This document shows positions 1 to 6,032 of a stretch of DNA of 7,487 nucleotides, one piece after another (position 1 is the stretch's first letter; each line of letters starts with the position of its first letter). The notes below the pieces were generated by a model that saw nothing but the letters and a program-made list of their open reading frames with translations, searched no databases and was not told where the DNA came from. The stretch is from Candidatus Aminicenantota bacterium (GTDB lineage Bacteria > Acidobacteriota > Aminicenantia > UBA2199). Made by a program: the position numbers and the translations under genes. Location: NCBI GenBank assembly GCA_026393775.1, contig JAPKZM010000300.1:1-7487 (forward strand), given 5' to 3'.

Positions 1-1855
1 CGGCACCCTCACCCAGAACAAGATGACCGTCACCCGGATCTGGGCCGACGACGACCTGCTCGCCGTCTCCGACAGCGGCAATATCCTGGCCGGCGAATTC
101 CTGACCGACGGGAGACCCGTTCCACCAGCCGACCACCCGGCGGTGCTGACCGCCCTGTGGATCGGGGCCCTGAACAACGACGCCAGCCTGGAGATCTCGG
201 GCGCGAGCGGCGCCGAAGGGCGGACCTACCGCATGGTCGGCGATCCGACCGAGGGGGCGCTGCTGGTGGCCGCGGCCAAGGCCGACGCCCTGCCCCGGCC
301 GCTCAATCAGGCCTACCCGCGGGTAGCCGAAATCCCTTTCGACGCCACGCGCAAGAACATGATCACCGTCCACCACATCTACAATCCTGAGGGAACCGAC
401 AGCTCGCCGTTCGACGAGAGCCACAAGAAGAGCGGATACGCCGTCGCGGTCAAGGGGGCGCCGGACATGGTGCTTAACCTTTGCACGCGCTACCAGCGCC
501 GCGACGACAGCATCGCGCCGCTCGACGAGGCGCAGCGGCGGCGCATCCTCGCGGCCAACGAGGCCATGAGCCGCGACGCCCTGCGCGTCCTCGGTCTGGC
601 CTATCGCGTCGACCGCGAGCTCCCCGACGTCAGCGATATTGCCGCGGTAGAGAAGGACCTGATCTTCGTCGGCCTGGCCGGAATGATCGATCCGCCGCGG
701 CCCGAAGTGGCGCCGGCGCTGGCCAACGCCAGCCGGGACGGCATCCGCACCATCATGATCACCGGCGATTATCCCGACACCGCCCGCGCCATCGCCGACT
801 CCATCGGCCTGATGCGTCCCGAACACCAGGTGCTGACCGGCAAGCAGGTCGACGCGCTCGGCGATGAGGAGCTGAAGCGCGAGGTGGAGCGCACCGATGT
901 CTTCGCCCGCGTCTCGCCGGAGAATAAGCTGCGCATCGTCACCGCCCTGCGCGCCGACCGCGAGATCGTGGCCATGACCGGCGACGGGGTCAACGACGCC
1001 CCCTCGATCAAGGCCGCCGACATCGGCGTGGCCATGGGCATCTCCGGCACCGACGTGGCCAAGGAGAGCGCCGACATGGTACTGACCGACGACAACTACG
1101 CCAGCATCGTCTCGGCCGTCGAGCAGGGGCGCATCATCTACGACAACATCCGCAAGTTCGTCTTTTTCCTGCTGTCGTCGAATGTGGCCGAAATCATGAT
1201 CATCTTCCTGGCCATGCTGGCCGGACTGCCTTCGCCGCTGACCGTCATCCAGCTGCTGTGGCTGAACCTCCTCACCGACGGCGCCCCGGCCCTGGCCCTG
1301 GCCATGGAAAAGGGCGATCCCGACATCATGAACCGTCAGCCGCGTCCGCCGCACGAACCGGTGATCAACCGCAACATGCGCCTCGGCATCATGATCCAGA
1401 CCGTCACCCAGACCGGAGTCGTGCTGGGCGCATTCATTCTGGGGCTTCTCTGGCACTTGCGCGGCGGCGACGTGGTCCCTGCAGGCATCAACCCGCTGGC
1501 CTTTCTGCTCCGCTACGACTGGCGCGGGCTGGACGTGCAGAGCGCCGAGACCATGTCCTTCATGACCCTTTCCCTGTGCGAACTGTTCCGCGCCTATACC
1601 GTGCGCTCGGAGCGGTTATCGCTCTTCAAACTCGGAGTATTCTCCAACCGCTACATGCAATATGCGGTCGGGCTTTCCATCGCCTTGCTCTTGCTGGTGG
1701 TCAGCGTCCCCTTCCTGCAGCCGGTATTCAACACCCATTTCCCCAGCGCCCGGGAGTGGGCGGTAGTTCTCGGTTTGGCCTTAGTTCCCGCCATAGCCGA
1801 GGAGATCACGAAGTGGTATTTGCGGCGTAGGGATCGGAAATATAGAACCACGTAA
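1..1855 (+). CDS. P2-type (calcium-pump-like) cation-transporting ATPase, 5'-truncated by window start
   Basis: C-terminal two thirds of a P-type ATPase, which uses ATP to pump a cation across the cytoplasmic membrane. The reading frame is open from base 2 and begins GTLTQNKMTV, the tail of the DKTGTLT phosphorylation motif; the phosphorylated Asp and transmembrane segments M1-M4 lie upstream of the window. Visible in order: the N-domain nucleotide motif KGAPD (nt 452-466), the DPPRPEV segment (nt 689 on), TGD (nt 761-769), the hinge TGDGVNDAP (about nt 977-1003), then a C-terminal membrane domain. M5 has SSNVAE (Asn nt 1181, Glu nt 1190) and M6 has LNLLTDG (Asn 1265, Thr 1274, Asp 1277), matching calcium-site residues of SERCA. 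The Glu at nt 1580 (CELFRAY) aligns by eye with SERCA Glu908. Calcium is therefore the likely substrate, but the missing M4 prevents certainty; other P2 cation pumps are the alternative. The stop codon lies inside a repeat element. Confidence 0.95.
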   Translation, partial: GTLTQNKMTVTRIWADDDLLAVSDSGNILAGEFLTDGRPVPPADHPAVLTALWIGALNNDASLEISGASGAEGRTYRMVGDPTEGALLVAAAKADALPRPLNQAYPRVAEIPFDATRKNMITVHHIYNPEGTDSSPFDESHKKSGYAVAVKGAPDMVLNLCTRYQRRDDSIAPLDEAQRRRILAANEAMSRDALRVLGLAYRVDRELPDVSDIAAVEKDLIFVGLAGMIDPPRPEVAPALANASRDGIRTIMITGDYPDTARAIADSIGLMRPEHQVLTGKQVDALGDEELKREVERTDVFARVSPENKLRIVTALRADREIVAMTGDGVNDAPSIKAADIGVAMGISGTDVAKESADMVLTDDNYASIVSAVEQGRIIYDNIRKFVFFLLSSNVAEIMIIFLAMLAGLPSPLTVIQLLWLNLLTDGAPALALAMEKGDPDIMNRQPRPPHEPVINRNMRLGIMIQTVTQTGVVLGAFILGLLWHLRGGDVVPAGINPLAFLLRYDWRGLDVQSAETMSFMTLSLCELFRAYTVRSERLSLFKLGVFSNRYMQYAVGLSIALLLLVVSVPFLQPVFNTHFPSAREWAVVLGLALVPAIAEEITKWYLRRRDRKYRTT

Positions 1856-1967
1856 TGCGTGATGCGTTATGCGTTATGAGCAGCCGCAACGGACGAATTA
1901 CCTAAAGGTTTTTTACTCTTTCTCATCACGCATCACGAAGGCGGGAAAGTTCATTCACGCATCACGT
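1850..1967. repeat. Heptamer dyad element, copy 1
   Basis: Imperfect inverted repeat filling most of the gap between the ATPase and lepB. The left arm (1850-1880) is a run of 7-base units TGCGTGA, TGCGTTA, TGCGTTA. The right arm has CATCACG twice (about 1924-1937), then a 15-base interruption (1938-1952), then ATTCACG and CATCACG (1953-1966). The outer left units pair with the last right units and the inner left units with the CATCACG pair, so the 15 bases would form a one-sided bulge. The loop (about 1881-1921) includes a T6 run at the end of ACCTAAAGG. The TAA of the ATPase gene (1853-1855) lies inside the left arm. Two related copies occur in this window with the same layout. Confidence 0.85.
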
Positions 1968-1994
1968 AGAACACGTCGTTACGGTTCCAAGCCC

Positions 1995-2023
1995 TTGTTA
2001 TTTCAACTGAACTGAGTTACAAT
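1995..2023 (+). promoter_or_regulatory. Putative sigma-70-type promoter of lepB
   Basis: TTGTTA (1995-2000, 4 of 6 matches to TTGACA) and TACAAT (2018-2023, 5 of 6 to TATAAT) are separated by 17 bases. Transcription would start about 6-8 bases after the -10 box, at roughly 2029-2031, immediately before the lepB ATG at 2032. This would give a leaderless or nearly leaderless mRNA, which agrees with the lack of any Shine-Dalgarno sequence. Identified by eye only; short consensus matches of this kind also occur by chance. Confidence 0.45.
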
Positions 2024-2031
2024 TACCCCTA

Positions 2032-2805
2032 ATGATAAACCCATTCAAGCGCACGCCCAAAGTAAAGAAAAAACGAACCATCTCGGTCGGCCGCGAGTAC
2101 TTCGAACTGGTGGTTGAAACCCTGATCTACGTTTTCTTCGTCAATACCTTTTTGCTGCAGTCGTTCGTCATTCCCACCGCTTCCATGGAGAAGACGCTGC
2201 TCATCGGCGACCATCTGCTGGTCAATAAAGTCGCTTATTCGCGCTCCAGCAGCCAGCTGGAAAACGTGCTGCTGCCCAAGATATCCATCCAGAGAGGGAT
2301 GATCGTCACTTTCAAGGCCCCGCCCGATATGGACAAAGAATACGTCAAAAGGGTGATCGGCCTGCCCGGGGACAGGCTGCGCATCAGCAACAAGCAGGTG
2401 TACATCAACGGCCGACCCTTGAGCGAGCCCTACGTCAGCTTCAAGAGCGTGGACTACGGAGCCGAATTCCCGCCCCGGAACTACTATGACTGGTATTTCC
2501 AATTTCCCTACGAATTGCGCCGGACCGTGTTGAACGGAGACGGCAGCACCGATTACATCGTCCCGGCCCGCCATTACTTCTGCATGGGCGACAACCGCGA
2601 CAACTCATTCGACTCGCGTTTCTGGGGCCCGGTGCCGTTCGATTACATCGTGGGCAAGCCCTGGCGCATCTACTGGTCCTACCAGTCGGATTCGGACGAA
2701 TACCTGACCCCCGGCCTCATCTACAAGATCAAGGACCTGGGCCTGACCGTGGTCAGGTTCTTCACCCGCACCCGGTGGGACAGGACCATTAAAGCTATAA
2801 AATAA
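2032..2805 (+). CDS. lepB: Signal peptidase I
   Basis: Type I signal peptidase, 257 residues, the membrane-bound Ser/Lys endopeptidase that removes signal peptides from exported proteins on the outer face of the cytoplasmic membrane. A basic N-terminus (residues 5-16) precedes one hydrophobic segment (about 26-47). The catalytic serine is Ser51 in IPTASMEKTL, and the general-base lysine is Lys106 in KRVIGLPGD. The box E motif GDNRDNSFDSRFWG spans residues 186-199. All conserved boxes are present, and the length is normal for a single-anchor enzyme. The insertion between box D and box E (about 136-175, rich in Tyr and Phe) is moderately long. The ATG at 2032 is the only start that keeps the basic N-terminus and anchor; no ribosome-binding site precedes it. 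It is separated from both neighbours by dyad elements and so may be transcribed alone from its own promoter. Function is secure from the motifs. Confidence 0.97.
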   Translation: MINPFKRTPKVKKKRTISVGREYFELVVETLIYVFFVNTFLLQSFVIPTASMEKTLLIGDHLLVNKVAYSRSSSQLENVLLPKISIQRGMIVTFKAPPDMDKEYVKRVIGLPGDRLRISNKQVYINGRPLSEPYVSFKSVDYGAEFPPRNYYDWYFQFPYELRRTVLNGDGSTDYIVPARHYFCMGDNRDNSFDSRFWGPVPFDYIVGKPWRIYWSYQSDSDEYLTPGLIYKIKDLGLTVVRFFTRTRWDRTIKAIK

Positions 2806-2818
2806 GCTCCAAGATCTC

Positions 2819-2972
2819 CGTTATGCGTAATGCGTTATGCGTAAGAAATTAAAAGATCTTTCCAAATGCATGATCAGTGATCAGAAATCGCAATTATTTG
2901 ATTTAATTTCAAGACTCTTATTCTTTCGCATAACGCATAACGATATACGGACATACCGTTCACGCCTAACGT
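2819..2972. repeat. Heptamer dyad element, copy 2
   Basis: Same family as the copy downstream of the ATPase gene. The left arm (2819-2844) has 7-base units TGCGTAA, TGCGTTA, TGCGTAA. The right arm has CATAACG twice (2929-2942), a 15-base interruption (2943-2957), then GTTCACG and CCTAACG (2958-2971). The inner arms match over about 16 bases with one mismatch (left 2829-2844, right mirrored at 2925-2940). The AT-rich loop of about 80 bases holds the small palindrome AAAGATCTTT (2852-2861) and the partial dyad TGATCAGTGATCA (2870-2882). It starts 13 bases after the lepB stop and ends 7 bases before the next ATG, so it makes up nearly the whole gap. The T-rich TTCTTTC just before the right arm also occurs, slightly varied, in the other two copies. 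Confidence 0.85.
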
Positions 2973-2979
2973 AGCCAAC

Positions 2980-4878
2980 ATGGGCGCCAAGAATTCAAAA
3001 AATGAAATTCCAACACTCAAGCCGGCGCCTGAGTTCCAGTTCCGCGGCAAATGGCTGGTCCGCTATGAACCGGGTGAATTCTCCTATCATTCGATCCTGG
3101 CCGCGTTGCACCGGCTGCAACTTCAGTTGGAACAGCAGGGGCTGGACTCTAAATTCCTGAATGTCCGTTTCAGTCATACCATCACCCACAGCCGCTTTTA
3201 CCAGGAAGGAGCTCATCTCTGCATCGAAACCAACGGCGGTGACAAGCAGCTGGTTGAATCCGCTCCCGGGGCATTTGAGTGTCAAACCGACCTGGAAGCG
3301 TTGGCCAAACCGATCCGCTCGCTTAACCTGCTTTTCCCGCGCCTGAATAGCGACCCGCGCTGGAAAAGCATGGGCCTGCCGGCAGCCCATTTGTTCCTGG
3401 GCTCCAGCCTGCAGGCCGGCGGCTTCCAGGTGACTGCCACGCCGCTCATCCTGCCCAACGCAAAACCGCCCCCAGGAGCGCTTTCGGCCGATATGGCGGG
3501 ATTTACCCTGTTCGAGGACCTTTTGCCTTCCCTGAGGCCGTTTTTAGCCGATTTTCGGGCTGTTTACGGAGGCTGGTTGGCCGCGGGCGGCCCTTTTCCC
3601 ACCCTGCAGCCCCTGCCGGCCATTTATCACCTGCCGCAGATCAATTTATTCATCCGCGGCGAAGCCGAGCTGGAACTGCCAATCATCCTGGAGGCGTTGA
3701 ACCGGGGCGATGCCCCGGCCCTGTTCGAACGCCGGGGCTGGTTCTGGCAAAAGCCCGGCCTCATCGCCATGTCCGATTTCAACGAGGTCGCGCGGCCGGA
3801 AAATTTCAGTTGCTTCAATGTCGATCTCGCTTTTATGCAGCGCGAGCATCTGCGCCACGGGCTGGAAGTGAATTTCTCGCGCGGCTGTTGCCGCGGCTGC
3901 TTGTTTTGCTGCCATGTTCAAGGAAGCCGATTCCGTAAATTGCCCCTGGACAAGGTCGAGGAAATTTTAATCAAATATGGTGATAAAATAGATGAATTCC
4001 GTCTCAGCGATGGGCAAGCGCGCGCCGTCAACATCAATGACGACGATATCCTGCAGGACCCCGCTTACGCGGCGGCGGTCTTCGCCCTGGTCAAAAAAAA
4101 CGGCTTTCGCATCATTGGCATCCAGACCTCGCCGGCAGCTCTGGTTCAAGGCGCCGGACAGGCAAACAAGGAAATTTTAGCGCTCGTTGCCGATCCGGAG
4201 CTTTACCTGGATAACCGGCCGCTCCTCTGGCTGGGAAGCGACGTGTTCCTGCCGCAGCGGGGGCTGCGCCTGGGCAAGCGCCTGCCGTCCCTGCCGGAGT
4301 TCGCCAACCTGCTGGCCGAGCTGGAAAAACATGGCTTGCGCCATTTTCATTACTGGATCAGCAGCGACGGCGACTCGACCTGGGAGGAATTCGTCGAGGA
4401 GCTGGCGCTGATCGTCGCCTATCACCGGGATTATCCCAATTTCGCTTTGCTGGCTCACGCCCCGTTCATAGTCCCCTACCCGGCCAGCCGCTTGTGCCAG
4501 CGCCTGCCGGCCAATACGCCCCAGTTCATGATCCGGGAGGTCTTTCGCGCCGCCGACCCGCTGTTCAGCTTTGTTTTGCCCGAGCGCTTGGAGACTAATT
4601 TCGCCAATCTGAACCGGCTGCTGCGCAATGAGAAGGCCGGCGGCAATCGCGGTTTCTTTGACTTCTTAAAGGAAAAAAACTTCGCGGCTGTCCCACAAGG
4701 TGGACAGACAAATCATATCCGCCAAAAATGGCGGATGATTTGTGCTGCCGCCCAGCTGGCGTATCATTTTTTAAAACAAGAAGAACTTCAGAACCCGGCA
4801 AGCGATCCAGGATTGCAAAGAGCTCAGAAGAAGCTGGAAGTGACTATCGCGGAGCTTTTAGGATTTAATCAGACTTGA
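2980..4878 (+). CDS. Radical SAM protein with cobalamin-binding-like N-terminal region
   Basis: A 632-residue putative radical SAM enzyme. The 4Fe-4S motif CX3CX2C is C303-C307-C310 in SRGCCRGCLFC, directly followed by RFRKLPLDKVEEIL, the usual context after the cluster in B12-binding radical SAM proteins. Upstream, residues about 130-245 resemble a cobalamin-binding Rossmann domain: AAHLFLGSSLQAGGFQV, then DMAGFTLFEDLL, then VYGGWLAAGGPFPTL, then FIRGEAELELPIILEALNRG. The DxHxxG motif that supplies the cobalt-ligand His is not seen, so the domain may bind cobalamin base-off without His, or not at all. Residues 1-125 are unrecognised. After the cluster, IIGIQTSPAAL (about 378-388) and LWLGSDVFLPQRG (416-428) probably belong to the barrel. 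Substrate unknown. The ATG at 2980 follows a dyad element with no ribosome-binding site; an alternative start was not evident. Residues about 568-592 are encoded by a double hairpin (4688-4748) that may be an insertion. Confidence 0.8.
   Translation: MGAKNSKNEIPTLKPAPEFQFRGKWLVRYEPGEFSYHSILAALHRLQLQLEQQGLDSKFLNVRFSHTITHSRFYQEGAHLCIETNGGDKQLVESAPGAFECQTDLEALAKPIRSLNLLFPRLNSDPRWKSMGLPAAHLFLGSSLQAGGFQVTATPLILPNAKPPPGALSADMAGFTLFEDLLPSLRPFLADFRAVYGGWLAAGGPFPTLQPLPAIYHLPQINLFIRGEAELELPIILEALNRGDAPALFERRGWFWQKPGLIAMSDFNEVARPENFSCFNVDLAFMQREHLRHGLEVNFSRGCCRGCLFCCHVQGSRFRKLPLDKVEEILIKYGDKIDEFRLSDGQARAVNINDDDILQDPAYAAAVFALVKKNGFRIIGIQTSPAALVQGAGQANKEILALVADPELYLDNRPLLWLGSDVFLPQRGLRLGKRLPSLPEFANLLAELEKHGLRHFHYWISSDGDSTWEEFVEELALIVAYHRDYPNFALLAHAPFIVPYPASRLCQRLPANTPQFMIREVFRAADPLFSFVLPERLETNFANLNRLLRNEKAGGNRGFFDFLKEKNFAAVPQGGQTNHIRQKWRMICAAAQLAYHFLKQEELQNPASDPGLQRAQKKLEVTIAELLGFNQT
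4688..4748. repeat. Tandem hairpins inside the radical SAM coding sequence
   Basis: Two adjacent inverted repeats in the coding sequence. Hairpin A: arm 4688-4696 (CTGTCCCAC) with 4700-4707 (GTGGACAG), loop AAG, one bulged C. Hairpin B: arm 4709-4723 (CAAATCATATCCGCC) with 4730-4742 (GGCGGATGATTTG), loop AAAAAT, two unpaired bases; pairing continues imperfectly outward to about 4704 and 4749. The reading frame stays open, and the encoded stretch (AAVPQGGQTNHIRQKWRMIC) reads unlike the surrounding helix-forming sequence. It may be a palindromic mobile element tolerated in frame; a local mRNA structure is the alternative. Confidence 0.6.
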
Positions 4879-4896
4879 CTCGTAAGACTAAAATAA

Positions 4897-5106
4897 CAAA
4901 TCCCAAGCACCAAATTCCAAATAAATCTCAAATTCCAAATTCCAATGACCAAAACGAAAGCCAAGTAGATTTTCTTCTGTAGGGAACGCAGATCTGCGTT
5001 TCCTACCCAAGGCAGATCTTTTACATTGAATTTAATTTCCTTCTTCGTTTTGGTTATTGGGTCATTGGTGCTTGGTGCTTGTTTGGAATTTGGTGCTTGT
5101 GATTTG
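4897..5106. repeat. Long dyad of CAAATTC/CAAGCAC-type heptamers between convergent genes
   Basis: Imperfect inverted repeat with arms of about 60 bases. The outer arms, 4897-4921 and 5082-5106, are complementary at 24 of 25 positions. The inner arms CCAAAACGAA (4949-4958) and TTCGTTTTGG (5044-5053) are perfectly complementary. Between them both arms are made of 7-base units (CAAGCAC, CAAATTC, CAATGAC on the left; the complements of CAAGCAC and CAATGAC on the right) that differ in order and number. The loop (about 4960-5043) carries a nested palindrome. Lying between two converging genes, a stem of this size could end transcription from both sides, although neither arm is followed by a clean T run. 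Confidence 0.85.
4979..5006. repeat. 28-base palindrome nested in the dyad loop
   Basis: Palindrome centred on AGATCT (4990-4995). The left half GTAGGGAACGCAGA mirrors the right half TCTGCGTTTCCTAC at all positions except one symmetric pair (G4984 with T5001), which is a G-U pair in RNA. It resembles REP-type extragenic palindromes in size and form. Part of it (GCAGATCT) recurs at 5012-5019. No transposase partner is in the window. Confidence 0.7.
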
Positions 5107-5122
5107 GTGCTTTATTTCTTTC

Positions 5123-5154
5123 TACCGTCTACCTTATACCTATTTTAACTTACC
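5123..5154. repeat. TACC heptamer-periodic tract
   Basis: TACC occurs at 5123, 5130, 5137 and 5151, that is, at 7-base steps with one step skipped (5144). It is a third, short 7-base-periodic tract and shows no inverted partner nearby. It covers the stop codon and last codons of the YitT-family gene. Confidence 0.4.
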
Positions 5155-6017
5155 TGCGTCGTTTTAAACCCTTTGCCAAGTACTGCATACGTGTTGTTGA
5201 TGATGACGAAGGCGCCGGGGTCGATCGACTTGACGAACTCGCGCAGCTCGGCCAGCTGCTTGCGGTGGATGACGGTGATGATCGTCTCGCCCTCGCGGTT
5301 GAGGTAAAGCGAGCGCGACTTCAGCGCCGTGCCGCTGCGGTCGAGGGTGCTGAGGATGAATTCCTGGATCTCGGCGGTTTTCGTCGAGGTGATGATCGCC
5401 AGCTTGGTGTAGTTCCAACCCTCGAGGATCATGTCAATGACCCGCGAGGAGATGAACAGGACGATGTAGCCGTAGAGCGGCGCTTCCAGCTTCCTGAAGG
5501 CCAGCCCCGAGGCCGAGATGACGAAAAAGTCGATGAGCATGATGGCGATGCCGACCGACATGCCGGTCCAGCGGTTGAGGATCTGGCCCAGGATGTCGGA
5601 ACCGCCGGTCGAAGCGCGGCCGCGGAAGACCAGTCCCAGGCCGACGCCGAGCATGACGCCGCCGTAGATGGCGGCCAGGATGGCGTTGTCGGTGGCCGAT
5701 TTCAAGCCCACTACCTCATGGAAGAAATCGATGAGCAGCGACGAGATCACCATGCCCAGCAGCGAGCGCAGGCCGTACTTGCGGCCCATGATCTTGATGC
5801 CGACGATGAAGACCGGGATGTTGAGCACCATGATCAGGGTGCCGAGCGGCATGCGGGTGAAGTAGTTGATGATCATGGCGATGCCCGATACGCCGCCGGG
5901 GACGAAGTGATGCGGGATGAGGAACAGCGAGTAGCCGATGGCCATTATCACGGAGCCCAGTATCACCAGGGACAGGTTGGCGAGATTACGTTTCAAGTCT
6001 TTTTTTTGAAGTTTCAT
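5145..6017 (-). CDS. YitT-family membrane protein (DUF161 + DUF2179)
   Basis: A 290-residue integral membrane protein of the YitT family. Family members are widespread in bacteria, and their transported substrate is not firmly known. A short basic N-terminus (MKLQKKDLKR) is followed by hydrophobic segments at about 14-35, 45-53, 58-77, 84-101, 111-131, 154-172 and 181-198. The family signatures FLIPHHFVPGGVSGIA (32-47) and GLVFRGRASTGGSDILG (128-144) fit the two related halves of the membrane region, each with a Gly-rich turn. Residues about 200-285 (from GWNYTKLAIITS to YAVLGKGF) form the soluble C-terminal DUF2179 domain, probably cytoplasmic. Length and domain order are normal and no key part is missing. 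The ATG at 6017 gives a typical N-terminus; upstream there is no ribosome-binding site, and a dyad element begins 15 bases away. It may be co-transcribed with the helical-repeat gene upstream, but that element separates them. Confidence 0.93.
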   Translation of the reverse strand: MKLQKKDLKRNLANLSLVILGSVIMAIGYSLFLIPHHFVPGGVSGIAMIINYFTRMPLGTLIMVLNIPVFIVGIKIMGRKYGLRSLLGMVISSLLIDFFHEVVGLKSATDNAILAAIYGGVMLGVGLGLVFRGRASTGGSDILGQILNRWTGMSVGIAIMLIDFFVISASGLAFRKLEAPLYGYIVLFISSRVIDMILEGWNYTKLAIITSTKTAEIQEFILSTLDRSGTALKSRSLYLNREGETIITVIHRKQLAELREFVKSIDPGAFVIINNTYAVLGKGFKTTQVS

Positions 6018-6032
6018 AATCGTAATTGAGAT

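Noticed and set aside
1258..1830. 190-codon + strand frame overlapping the ATPase C-terminus
   Set aside because: It is an Arg/Pro/His-rich shifted-frame shadow of the ATPase membrane domain, which has clear M5, M6 and M8 motifs in the other frame.
1850..1880. Repeat arrays considered as CRISPR
   Set aside because: The units are 7 bases long with no spacers, form dyads, and have no cas gene nearby.
1892..1916. T6 run after ACCTAAAGG in the copy 1 loop as a rho-independent terminator of the ATPase gene
   Set aside because: The hairpin before the T run would have only about four pairs and a two-base loop, too small to be a credible intrinsic terminator; the large dyad stem is not followed by T residues.
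2029..2574. 181-codon open frame on the - strand opposite lepB
   Set aside because: It is antisense to the conserved signal peptidase boxes, shows no domain of its own and begins inside lepB.
2967..2972. TAACGT as a -10 box for a leaderless radical SAM transcript
   Set aside because: It matches only 3 of 6 consensus positions, lies in the repeat arm, and has no -35-like box at the right distance.
5265..6029. 254-codon open frame on the + strand opposite the YitT-family gene
   Set aside because: The translation is an Asp/Arg/His/Glu-rich low-complexity sequence typical of the antisense of a GC-rich membrane-protein gene, while the - strand encodes a complete YitT protein with family signatures.
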